A stretch of 64,000 nt of DNA, taken from the NCBI GenBank assembly GCA_030737835.1, contig CM060853.1, positions 4,916,086-4,980,085 on the forward strand. The letters run 5' to 3'. This DNA is from Acorus gramineus. Its lineage: Eukaryota > Streptophyta > Magnoliopsida > Acorales > Acoraceae. The notes below the pieces were generated by a model, which saw nothing but the letters and a program-made list of their open reading frames with translations, did not search any database and had not been told where the DNA came from. Within the stretch, counting starts at the first letter, position 1. Each line of letters begins with the position of its first letter. Positions 11,647 to 23,668 of the stretch are shown here, in pieces. The position numbers were made by a program, and so were the translations under genes.

Positions 11647-14600
11647 TTACAAACTCCCATGGGATCTGACAGATGACATGGATTGTGCGGATACAGATGC
11701 AGTAGGGCTGTTAAGCTCCCTCTCTCCATTGATAATTTTTCCTCTCCCGGATAACTTGTTTATGGTTTCCTGAGATATATCAGCAAACCATTCCTCTTCT
11801 GGAAGCACACTGCGTGGCAGAAATTTATATTTAGTTCCAGAAAATTAATGGACACTTCAGTTCAGTCAGAGACAAAGAAAGGAAAAACTTTGTGCATCAG
11901 CATGAATGAACACACTAATATTCTCTTTTCTTACAGCTTGGTGCGAGCACATCCTCAAGGCTGAAACCATTAAAATTCAACAAAAAATAAGGATTTTGGT
12001 TGAGGTATTTTCTACCATTTTATCCTGTCATTTGTGACGGGCACATTCCTTATATTCCCATCCTCCTCTTTGTAAAATTCTAGTGGACACCACCCTCCCT
12101 AAAAAATAATAAAAAAAGAGCGAATACATTGCTTTTTTGTCTAGCCACAGCACCAGTTACCACAAATCTGACAGTGACAGGTTCTTGATGTGATGACTGA
12201 TAACTTTCAATAATTATATTTTTTGCTTTGCCATCTTACCCTCTTCAAAGGTATTTGGTTGATCCAGAACCAAGTCATCTTCAAAGGTAGTAGTACATAT
12301 CACGAGAATATTTGGAAGGCAGCCACAAGTTTTATCAAGGATTGGGGGCTTTACTGTGCTAGGGCTAGCTGAGTTGAATTTGTTGGGGGAAACATTGTAA
12401 TCGAAGAATAGAGGATTTGGGGTGGTGGATCACACAAGAGTAGTAGATATCTCTTCTACTAACTCGGGTGTGACGATTGTGTTGGTTCATTTATCATGAC
12501 TTTGTACTAATATATATATTAATTAAATTGTGGAAGATTGTCTACCCTTCTTCAAAAGATTTTAATTATTTATTTATTTTGGGAAAAGAGGTGAGACTCT
12601 ACAACCCAAAGTTCTATTAAAATTAATATGGGGTACAGTTCCTGCAACAAAGATAAAAGAAAAAGAAAAAAGAAAAAGGGAAACAAAAAAAGGATCCCAG
12701 TAGATGAGGGATCAACTCAACATCCCTAAACAGAGTCCAGATCTGCTGATGGGGAAAACTCTTCTACCATCTAGGCCTGTCTGACCTGTAGCAAAACACT
12801 GCACACCTGCTTCAAACTATCACCACCAATCTTCATTGTGAGTCTTATGTGCCCCAACCAGGTCTTTGCTCCGTCTTTGAGGAAACAACTGGTGCTTTCC
12901 CATAGACTTTCTTCATATGGAATGGCTCCTTTGAATACCCTTCATTTCTCATGAGCTATATCACCTGACAACTGGCTGGAATACAATTTGGGATACCTCT
13001 GCTTTCATATTCCTATCCCCTTTTTTCTTTAGCTCCCTCCCTACCTTTCACATATCCTCGAGTGGTGAACTCATTTTAGACCCAATCATCTCACCACCCA
13101 CCTCCAAACTCTTTATTGAAAGAACATTAACAAAAAAGGTGAAATTCGTTGCCACTTCTCCCATTAATTCTATAAAAACTCCATTCTCCAAATGATGACA
13201 TGGTTAAGCCACCTGATCATGCAGGACATGACGGGATCTAATGCATCGTGAACTGAGGATCCATGGCCAATTAAATGGTAAGCTTGTCACAATTTTGGTT
13301 AATTCTGTTTCTACACATAATTTCATGATCCTAAACATGTTGAAAAGAGTGTGAGCTGAGGTAGTCCAAGGTGGTCATCATGCATGATGGAAAATGGAAA
13401 TCAACTTTAAAGTGAATGGCAATGTGATGATTTAAACCTGAATGCTCAAAGGCCGCTTATTACCGCTAATATGCTCATTCTTACTTTTGGTGAGTGTTCT
13501 AGTATTACGAGCTCTATGGCTCCAAATTTTGGGTCCGACTTCTCACAGATGAGGATGACATTCATTGTGGATGGACAACAATATGAACTAGGATGGTAAA
13601 AACCTTCATTATTCCACCTACAGGAAGGGATGAATATGAGAAGAATCTCTGCAAAGTTGGCAAGGGGATTGTGTTGCAGATGAACGGTATTGTGAGGCCC
13701 ACAGTCACAAATATGGCTTCTCTTTTATTAAAATTATTTCAAGATATTGTCCTTAAGATTCTTCCCTTTAATCAAGCTTAACAAATCCCTGCTTCACTGA
13801 TCTCCTAAAAATTGGATTCTGAAGATCTGGGCCATACTCTTTTCTTTCAACTCGACATTTTAGCAAGGGAGTTACGATATTTCATCACCAAATGCCAACA
13901 AAACTAGCAGTATTCTGTCTTTTGCAAGTTGAAAGTAATCATAACAATTCTTGCTGTATGTGTATCCTAAAAATTTTATTCAGAAGAGTTGGGCCTTGGT
14001 TCTTAACAAAGTTCAACCCCATTATATAGGAAGTTAGCCTATCCCAGGGTAGATGATTTTCCATAAATATATAATCCAAAAAATCTAACATTACTCTATC
14101 TTCTACTAGTTTTCTTTGTTCAATTAAACTCATTTGGATCCACAAAATCAATATGCAAAGAAGCAATACATAACAATTACTATCATCTTATAACTGTTGA
14201 TCAAAACATCCACATCAAAGCATTTTACCACATTCTTATAGAAATGACTCCAGAAAATATTCCAGTCCAAGGTCCCACCATTTGAACTGAATGTATAAAC
14301 ACGTGCATCCTCATTTAAGATTTTGAAATTTGGTTTATTGTTAAAGTGATGAACAAATATATAAAACACATATTACTTGTAACTGCACAGGGAGATTTTT
14401 TTTTTTTTTTTTGATATCGGAGGAACTCTCCGTGGTTGACCTTACGGTCAAGCTGGGAAAGCTACCTTCGCTTGTTTGTCCCTAATCCTACATAAAATGC
14501 TTTTAAATTTCGCCTAACAATAAGATATGTTACCTGTATGGATCCATTCCAGTAGTAGAAAATGCAGAAATTGCTCTTTCTATAATTTCTTTGATAACTT

Positions 14601-17600
14601 GATTCAAATGTCGAGATAAGTAACGGCCTTGGGACGAAAATTCAATGACAAATTCCATATCCAAATAGAACTACAAATAGCCCATGGAGTAAGATAAATG
14701 TCAGTTTCTCCAGTAATAAGCATGAATAATAAATACAAACTAATAGATATATATAACACCTGTTGTAGTCCAAAAGGACCTAACATTCTTGAACCCTCTT
14801 CAATATCTTCCCAAAAGGATTGATCTTCAGAAAGGCATATGATGACAGTTTCTGTAAGTCTCATCAATAACAAAGTAGCAAATCTTTCCCTACCGACAAA
14901 CATATCTGCGGCTATGCCTGCAATCCTATTGAGCTTTGCAAATAGTTCCTGTATTACAATTACACACATCAGAATTTATCTCAGATCTGATGCCAAAACA
15001 GCAATATGCCCACTGATAAATAAACAGCAAGCACAGCAATACATGAAACAAGGTTCAAAAGGAAAAATTGGCAGCGCAAAATCCATCAGCAATATGCCCA
15101 CCGATAAATAATCAGCTCTAGCAGATAGTACCTGAAATATCAATGATGGTGCCCACTCCGGTTCTGATATGTTTCCATCCATGTTTATATACATGTCTGC
15201 AGTTAAATTGCTATCACCATCTTCTGTGAAAATGAGATCTAGAGCATGCTGCCTACAGAAAAAATCTCGTAAGCCATCCACAGAACGCTGGAGCTTCCTC
15301 TTCCATTCTCTCTGTTCCGGCAAACGGTTTTGCCCGCCTGAAGCTCTTTTACGAGCATCATCTTTGTTGGAAACCTGGTACATGGAGGCAAGCTTCATTG
15401 CTGCACGAGGGAGTAGCTCGTCTGCTAACAAAGATGCATTTGCTAACAAAGCAATTTGTTGAGCCTCAGTCTCTGCCATTCTAACAATTTTATTCCCAGA
15501 ACCTTCTAAATTTTCCCCATCCTCAATTGAATTCGGCAAAGCATTTATAAGCAAGTTGATATATGACTTGAATACTTGTAAAAGACCATCCAATGTTCGA
15601 CCACCCAATTGCATAGTCACAAGTGGCCCTACATCTTCAAAGAATTCCTGTAAAAGAAATACAGAGGAAGAAATATGAGAATGCTCAAAGGATTCATTAA
15701 CTCTCTATGAACTGAACTCTAACAATTCAGGTTTAGGACATGAAAACACATAAAGGAAAAAAATTGAAATCTCCCAATAGTGTGCCTAGAAGAGAAGTTA
15801 ACTACAAGTTATATGGTAGAAAAAAGAAACATTGTTAACTGTTACTTTTTTTCCTCGTTACAGCACCAGTAGGAAGGAAACAAGTCAACTTTCTGATTAA
15901 CTACATCCATCACAGCAATCAGCTAATTTATGCTAATTAAATACTGCATCCTATATGATCTGATCAACTGCAAATTGTTCTTAAAGTAGCTCAAAGATAG
16001 TAAAGTCAAAGAGAGTCCCATCGTATATGAGATGGCACTGTTTGACACCATGATGAATGAACTGGAATCTAGTAATAAAATATATTTACCTGAACCATTG
16101 AATAGAAACGATGAGCACTGCTTGATAGTTTAGGCTGAAAGGCAGTTCCAGAACTAAGATGCACATTAGATGATCTACCGGATGGGCGTGTACCAGCTGG
16201 AGCATATGTAAGTACCCAATCGTCTGCAGCAGCTAGTGCAGCTGTGCTCTCTTCAATTCGTTTTAAGTTGGCATCTAATGCTTGTTCAACACTTGGCATA
16301 AACAGCTTCAAAATTACAGGACAAAGTGTCAAGCCCCATTCCTCCAACAAACTGCAATGACCCAAAGCAATTTGTACACATTCAGCAGCTGCTCTTAAGC
16401 CTCCGGCAGCGGCTGATGAAGCTAGTGCATTCCGCTTGACAAGTTGTGCAAATGCTTCTGTCTGCCTGATAGACCACACCAGTAGCTCAGATTTATATGC
16501 TGACTCTTCACCAAAAACAGCTTCAGAATCCCTAGCAGCTTGAGCAATAGCAGAGAATACTATTTGTGAGAGGGAGGCCGTGTAAGCTCCTCCATATGAG
16601 GTGTTTGATGGACGTATATTTTGCATGCTGGATTGATATTTTTTATAATGAGCATTAAGTAGCAAAATATGAGCCTGAGGGGCGTCCCCAAGTCTTTTAA
16701 GAGCAAAAGCAGCTGCACGAAGTTCAACACCACAAGTAGATGGCTGGCAAGCTGCTTCAGCAAGTTGATATGCTAATTTTTGTCTGAAGTATATTATAGC
16801 GGTCTGCAATGCTGAAAGCTCAGCTGCATTCAATGTATGCCCTTCTTCTGCTTCGGCCGCTAACCGATCCCCTTCATCAAGGGCAGTCAAGGCTTCATCA
16901 ACTCTTCTCTCAGCTAATAACACATCAAGAATGTCAGGAAACTCCATAGCCCATTTCTGTATATCAGATAGTTCTTTATCTTCAACATCATGTATTTCAC
17001 GTTCCATAGAACCTTCAGAAGCATTGGACAATGATTCAACATTAACTCCTTCAGCTAAACCATGAATAAGAGCTGCCTGAGTAGATAATAAATTTCTGAT
17101 GGAAAGGAGCTCGCCCTCTAGATCAGATATCTCCTTTGATGTGCTGTGGATAATTAGAAATATAAAACAAGATGCAAAATATGATAATTGGGCAAATATT
17201 GTATCTGTTGTTACTTCCAAATAAGAAAGTACAAACTAATTGAATATATTACATATGAAGCATTTAATATGTTATGCATCAAGCCTATTACAACATAATT
17301 CATAGTGGTTGTAGGAGAACAAAACCAAAAATAAATGCAATGCAAAAAGTTGTGAAATCATTATTTTCTGCTTTTTTTTTTTTTTTTTGCACATGTGTGT
17401 GGGTAGGGGAATGGACAAGTCATGCTGTGCCGCACCCTGACCTACTTAGACTCAAGATGTTTGAGCATTTCAGATACAAATAAACATTGAAGTGGATCGA
17501 TCCAAAAAAAATATTGAATGGGTAATTTTATTAAAGATACTCTCTTATGAAATATAATTATAATGAAATAACACGGACATATTTATTTATCTGCTCTGAG

Positions 17601-20112
17601 TCAAACACGATAGGTGGGCTGAGCAATTTTGCACTCACCGAATGAAAGCAGCATAGTTAGCATACACACTTTTACGCATTTCCTCTGCAGAAGCTTTCTT
17701 TAAATCTTGAAGATAAGAACACAAGTGCCTTATTTCCTGTCATAAAGCATACCACACTTTGAAGGGATGGGCTACACTATGAATGTAAGAATGAAACAAG
17801 TGAAGGAAAAGATTCTCATAGTTAGAAAAATTTAAATGCAAAGATAAAGCCATATTGGCATTGGCAGTTGGTTGATCAATTTTCATTGATGACCTATATG
17901 ATTAATTGCTCGGATACGTAATACATGAATAAGAACACTTATGCTTCTAGCACTCAGGACATTGCAGTGTAACCATAGCATGCTGTTATACAGTGTCTTA
18001 ATATAATGTATAAGGACCGTGTATATGGTCCTCCCCAAAAAGTACATACAGCCCCCCACTCATAAAAAGTAATTTTTACATGTCAGTATTGACATGTTAA
18101 GGCACATCTGAAATCAGCACAGAGATGTCACATGCTAATGACATATCCAAAGACATTCTTTTGTCATTTTGAATGGTCTGAAAATCTTTTCGAATAACCA
18201 TTGATTCAAAGTTCTTTCAAATTTAAATGTTTTAATGAATGGTACTACCAGATGACTACCATATTGCTGGCATTGGAACTGCCCATCAACCATTTTAGAG
18301 AACTTCTGAAGGATTTTTGTTTTTAACATTCATTTAGTGAAATTGAAAAGGATTTTTGTTTCACTTTTGAAATAGAATGAGAGATACTCAGAGATTCTTT
18401 GGTCCTCACTATTTATTCTAAAATGTGGATCAACTATGGAGGTGGTTCAAATTGAAAAAGACGGATGATCAGAGTGAACAAGTTAAGTTCATCATGATTA
18501 TAACCCACGTGGTGTGTTGGGGAATTTGGCTTATGCATAATGAAGTAATCTTTCAAAGTATGAGAGTACATAGGGAGAATACAAGGGCATGCCTTATTGC
18601 ATTATTTATTTCCTTAGGAATCTGGGAAATACATATTGGGGGTAGGGAATATAGCTTATGTGGTATTGGAGGATGGATGTCAAAATAAACTGCAATGAGA
18701 TTTCACTTAATGGGATTCTCTCGGTAAGCTTATGACAATGAAGTATAGATCTAAGTGGGCTATTGGAGATGCTACAACTTACCTCTTTGTTGCTGAGAAG
18801 ATGAGACAATGGTCTATTTATTTTGTGACCGTTCCTTTGCAAAGGATTTATGACAACGGTTGGGAGAGGCTGTGAGCAAATATCTCAAATTTGAGGTTAA
18901 AGTATCTCAATTTTGTATTCCATCAGGCTTTTGGGCATTCTGATTCAAGAGAAACGAGATGGTCTTCAAGGGATCCAAATCCACTCCATATACCAACATC
19001 ATCTCAGAGAGCTCAGTTTGTGGTATCAAAGACTGGAAAAAAAAAATTGCACGGGGACAGAGCATGTAGGTTTTGCTCAAGAATACTGGACATCACTGGG
19101 TGATCAGCTGTTTGGGATATTGCATTGGTTGACAGTACATTGATTGTGATTTTTTAGTTTACAATTTATTTTCTATATTTTGCTGTTTTTACTATTTCCA
19201 GGGTCTCTATTTGACCCTTCCCTTTTGCTTGCTACTTCTGGAACCGGCCGTCCGTACCCCAACCTGATGCTAATAAGATTTTGGTGGTAGATTTCCCACC
19301 TTATTTCAAAAAAAAAGGAAAAAGAAAAAGAAACTCGGTTTGTTTGTAGTCTCATTTGCAGTCGTCACATCACTAACGCAGTTTATGATATCGTCAAATG
19401 CAGCACATACTCCACTATCTCAAAATAAATTCCATTATGAAAAACAAAAAAAAATACATGCATTCAATTCACAAAGAGTAAATACTTCATTTTTTGACAA
19501 AAGATTATACTTTATTAGCTAAGTACATACTTCAAAAGAAAATCAAAACGTGTGTGGATTGCGTAGGTGGATACAAACGGGGCGGAACATATCATTTCCA
19601 CACACAAAAAAAGAAGGGATGGCGTGGATAATTTTTCCTTTTTTTTCCCTTATTTGCATGGGAGATCCCTCGTCTCCTTCGTACAAGAGGCATTCATTCA
19701 ATCATTAATTAATGATACAAAATCTCATCTTTTTCAACAAAAAAAAAAAAAAAAAAATCATTTTCAGGGCAAAGAAAACCCAATTAGCTTAACTATTACA
19801 AGACCAAAGATCAGATTTTTGTGGGAGCACTAAAAAAAAAAAAGGTGCTTCAATGATTTCCCTGTTCCACACCAAATGTATCAAGAACAGAATTGCCTCA
19901 GATGGTCAAAGAAAATAAAATTCGATAAGGACGCAGACCTTCTCATTCATGGTCAGACATTTGGACTGGACGTATCCGTCGGGGTCGAAGCCCTCGGCCC
20001 TGAACACCTTCAGCTTGTCCCCCAACTGGATCGCCTCCTCCCCATTCGCCACCACCGCCGACTCAATCGGCGGCGCCGCCGCCCTCGACCGAGACGATCT
20101 CCCCGACGACAT
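11647..20112 (-). CDS. EXO84B: Exocyst complex subunit EXO84B-like, complete, 7 exons
   Basis: Exocyst subunit that helps tether secretory vesicles to the plasma membrane. Exons on the minus strand: 20112-19939, 17736-17639, 17143-16090, 15647-15132, 14948-14760, 14670-14534, 11809-11647. All junctions are GT-AG and phase is kept, giving 776 codons, close to the roughly 750 usual for plant EXO84B. Residues about 25-130 (IQLGDKLKVF, then KKASAEEMRKSVYANYAAF, then SKEISDLEGELL) match the Vps51/EXO84 N-terminal region. The long third exon holds the helical Exo84 C-terminal-type core, and later exons keep LGPFGLQQ and SQGRYLSRHLNQ. The start ATG lies in a GC-rich first exon (MSSGRSSRSR). Intron 1 (about 2.2 kb) carries a LINE remnant. 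Intron 6 (about 2.7 kb) holds repeat-like sequence. Identification rests on remembered family sequence; the B rather than A or C paralogue is inferred. Confidence 0.93.
11810..14533 (-). other. EXO84B intron 6, 2.7 kb, with repeat-like content
   Basis: Contains short open frames (for example 13593-13781) and GC-richer stretches at 12690-13050 that look like old retroelement sequence, perhaps LINE. Nothing could be assigned with confidence. A poly-T followed by GATATCGGAGGAACTCTCCG at about 14400-14440 looks like a reversed retroelement tail. Confidence 0.4.
18420..19335 (+). mobile_element. LINE 3' remnant in EXO84B intron 1
   Basis: The translation WRWFKLKKTDDQSEQVKFIM, ITHVVCWGIWLMHNEVIFQS resembles the C-terminal zf-RVT/RNase H part of plant LINEs. 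It is followed by interrupted coding sequence, then TTTTGGTGGTAGATTTCCCA and an A-rich tail at about 19308-19332. Sense orientation is opposite to EXO84B. The upstream reverse transcriptase is absent, so this is a 5'-truncated copy. Confidence 0.65.
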
Positions 20113-20471
20113 TCGATTCCGATCTCAAATCGAACTTTTCAAGCTTTGATTTCGTCTTCTTTTTGTCTTCTTTTTTGACAGGAATGGTTTTTGGAGGGGC
20201 AGTTTGGGAAGGAGTGTGCAGAAAGTTTTGTTTTTGGTGGGTGGGGCTGGAAGATTCGGTGGGCGGATTAACGGGAATTTTTTATTGTTGTTGTTTCGGA
20301 TGTTGTTTTTTAAAATGTTTTTATTTTTATTTTTTATTTTTTATTTTTGTTGGGTGGATCTACCGACTCCGGTAGCTGTTTTGCGGCGGGAATGTCCAGG
20401 ACTTCAACTCCGGTTTGCATGTGAAATGATAACATGGAAGAAAGTGGAATAGAAAAATTTAGGTTTTTGGG

Positions 20472-20760
20472 TGCATTGAATGTTTAGGGACTTGATAAAT
20501 TGATATAAAATGATATATGGATTATAGTTAACTTTTAAAATTAAAGTTATTTTAAGTTATTCTATCTAAAGAATATGTGGGTCTACTTTCAAATTAATTG
20601 TGATCGTTTCTTATAAATCATTTGTCAAATCAACTATCATTATTTTTTTTTACATTTTATGAATCCATATCCACACTTTATTCACATTTTATTCAAATAA
20701 CAAAAAATTTACTATTATATTTTTCAACTATAATAATTCAAAACACAACCAAATGTAAAA
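20472..20760. mobile_element. hAT-like MITE family D, copy 2, upstream of EXO84B
   Basis: The complement reads TTTGGTTGTGTTTTGAATTA then AAAATGTGAATAAAGTGTGG, collinear with the copy at 8629-8960. It lies about 360 bases beyond the EXO84B start codon. A shorter related stretch is at 61340-61480. Confidence 0.55.
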
Positions 20761-21305
20761 TCATTTTATACCCGGAGTGTATGCACAAACACAAGAGAAA
20801 ACTACAAGAAAGGAATTTGAGTAAAAGGAAAATTAACAGAAAAGAAATCATTTTTTCTTTGACCAATTATTTGTTTTCATGTAATGAAAAGTGATGAAAA
20901 ATAAAAACTGCTGTTGGTGTGAAGAGAATCAGATTCTCTCATTTTTCTTCACTTCCTCTTTTCCACCGTTCTAAAGTGAGAAAAATTCTCCCCTCCTAAT
21001 AAAACAAAAAAGTAAAAGAAGGGGGGGAGGGGGGGGGGAGAGATTTTCCACCATGTTTTTAGGTTGTTAAAGAGAAAATTTTACTCTCTCATGTTTCCTC
21101 AATTTTCATGTGGTACAAACACATCCTTATGTATTAGGATCTATTGAATCGTTGTAAGCTATTCTAGAATAAATAATTATTATAGAAGAGAGAAAAATTA
21201 GTCATTTTTATTTTATTATGTTTGGTTATATTTTTATTTAATTTTGTTACGAATGAATTTTTTTTATTATTTAGTTTATCATAAATAAATGAAAAATTTC
21301 ATTAT

Positions 21306-21981
21306 AGTTCCCTCATCATAAACCCATATTAATTTTAAATTCCTGTAATTTTTCAACTTAACAATAGGTTCATGCATCCCAAAACCTATTATGTTTAGGT
21401 CCTTCCATCCATATTCTGTTAACCCCAACCATTTTTCTTCCCTTTTTACTCGAGCCTCTTCCTCTTTTTTGTGTTTCCCCTCTCTCCCCAACCCTCAAAC
21501 ACGACGGCCCTCCCCCTTCTCTCGTGCCCTTCCATCGCTTCCCTTATCCAATTTTACTCACACCCCACATTGTCCCTCCCATCTCTGTTTTCATCTTTCT
21601 CGTCTTTTTTTAACAGTGTACCCAGTGCAATTAGCAATGTACACCATTGTGTAGTTTTGCATTGAGCACCTTGTAAGCAATGAGACTGAAATTCTTTTGT
21701 AATCTCACTGCACTTTTGTTTATATTTCTTCGTCTTTGTGCATTTACAAATTTCCATAGTAATACAATCTTTACTAAGCGAAAAAAATTTAATAGTGTAC
21801 AAAGGCATTTTAAGGGTGTACACAAGACAGTTTTAAAAGGTAAAACGGAAATATTAAATGCCTCATCTAATGACGTTAGTTTCAGGGACCCAAAAAAATA
21901 TCTTGTACACTTTAGGTACTTAACAAAAGTAAAAAAAATCAAGGAACTTAAAATTAATACAGCGGTATCCCGAGAGACCCT
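21306..21981. mobile_element. TIR element of about 676 bp upstream of EXO84B
   Basis: Inverted ends: left AGTTCCCTCATCATA then TATTAATTTTAAATTCCTGT; right complement AGGGTCTCTCGGGATA then TATTAATTTTAAGTTCCTTG. No clear target duplication. The middle has a pyrimidine-rich stretch (21420-21600) with open frames but no recognisable protein. Possibly Mutator-like. Confidence 0.5.
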
Positions 21982-22680
21982 AAATTAATATTCCCTAAAT
22001 AAATTCTGAAAAAAAATAAATAAATTGTGAAGATAGATCCAATCCACAATATATAAATAATATAAAAGAGGGTGGGAAAAATAAACGAGTATACAGAGGA
22101 AATCTGTTTATCTCCAGACTCAAGCTGCATGTTTGGTGATACTAATAATCCAAAAATCATCTAATAATTTTTTTTAAAAGAATACACTCCATGAAAATGG
22201 ATTAAATAATCAAGAATCAAGAGATGCCAAAACATCAATGCTTTTAACATTCATTCAGTTGCAAACATAAATGAGTTCTAAGTTTAAACCATCGTAGTAT
22301 CCAAAATTGAACAGTAATCTTAACATGACATAATAAATATATTAACTATTATTAATAAATTAAAATTTTATAATAATGTAAAACAATTTATGAATTTTTT
22401 TTATGATTTTCAAATCTTAAAACACATTTTAAATTTTCATATAACATCACGAATATATTTTTGACTTTTTGTTATAAAACTTATCAGAATGAATAGTTTA
22501 AAAAATAATGAATACAATCCCATGAAATGAGATGGAATAAGGTAAAACAAAAGTCCATTTTTGACTTCACTCACTTTTTATTCTAAAAAAAAACCGATTC
22601 ATCCAATAGATCAACAAGTTTGGTCAACCCTCACCGATAACTCAGTATACCAAATATATCAAAAACCCCTATAACATACT

Positions 22681-23007
22681 GTTTTAAATATCGATTGATA
22701 TATCTATTTTTATGAGTAGATCGCTAAATATCAAACATATCGATATTTTAGCCAAATATTCAATTTCTCATCAATTTCTCACGAGAAATTCATTGAATTT
22801 CTCAACAATTTCTCACAATAAATTGACAAGAATTTTTGAATTTTTCTTTAAAAGAAAACGCATGATGTTCCCTCAATGTCAATATTTTAAAAATAGAATT
22901 TCATTTACAAAATAATAATAAATTTATAATGAAATTTCAATCAAATTTGTGAAAGGGTATATATTTCTAATGCTTTCATAACAATCATGAAATTTGTATT
23001 AATAATG

Positions 23008-23050
<43 letters not shown>

Positions 23051-23380
23051 CATGAAGTAGCTTATATAATATTATGAAAACTTATAAAATTCCTTGGATG
23101 TTTATTGTGATTTAACTAAATTTGATTAAAGTATTGAATTTGGATTTTTCAAATATTGAAATTTGAAATGTATTATTATATATAAGTTACTTTAATACTA
23201 TATAATGACAAACTAAAATATTTTCTATTATGCTATGTATGTAAACATTGTTTTAAATATGTATATTCTCTATTTTTCTATTTTTTTTCATTTTTTCTAC
23301 TGGTCTTAGAGAAAAAAAATCCAAATCGATATATCATTTTGAACCCTTTTTGATATATCGATAAAATCGATATTTTAAAC
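22681..23380. mobile_element. TIR element related to the Pack-MULE-like insertion, no captured gene
   Basis: Left end GTTTTAAATATCGATTGATA and right end complement GTTTAAAATATCGATTTTAT share the terminal motif of the element in CCR4 intron 2. The interior is AT-rich with no coding sequence and includes a (TA)19 run. Flanks TATAACAT and TATAATGT may be a degraded duplication. Probably a non-autonomous Mutator-like relative. Confidence 0.55.
23011..23048. repeat. (TA)19 microsatellite
   Basis: Uninterrupted TA dinucleotide run of 38 bases inside the 22681-23380 TIR element. Confidence 0.95.
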
Positions 23381-23454
23381 ATTATTATAATGTGTTAAAA
23401 ATTTTAAAAATCATTTTCAATAACAATTTTACCCCAATAAGGTTTTATAATATA

Positions 23455-23668
23455 TTTATTAGAAGAATAAAATCATCAAGATTTTTTACACTTTTAACAA
23501 ACTATAGGATAATCAAATGGCAAATGCACATAATTGTCAATGGAAGTTTAATTCAAAGGTAATTTAGATTTACATAGATATTTATTTTTAAGAGATTATA
23601 TGAATTTCAAAAAAAATTAGAGAATTATACGAATTTCAGACAATTTACAATGAGTAATTTGGATTTTT
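23455..23668. mobile_element. Terminus of the CCAAATAACCC TIR family, copy H1, inverted
   Basis: The complement reads GGGAAAAATCCAAATTACTC, then GAAATTCATATAATCTC and TTTGAATTAAACTTCCATTG, matching the order of motifs in copies H2 and H3. The left boundary is uncertain. Confidence 0.45.

Noticed and set aside
13593-13781. 62-codon frame in EXO84B intron 6 considered as an extra exon or LINE ORF1
   Set aside because: EXO84B is already in phase without it, and no LINE domain could be recognised with confidence.
21391-21665. Pro/Ser-rich overlapping frames considered as a small gene
   Set aside because: They lie between the inverted ends of a TIR element and read as pyrimidine-rich low-complexity sequence.
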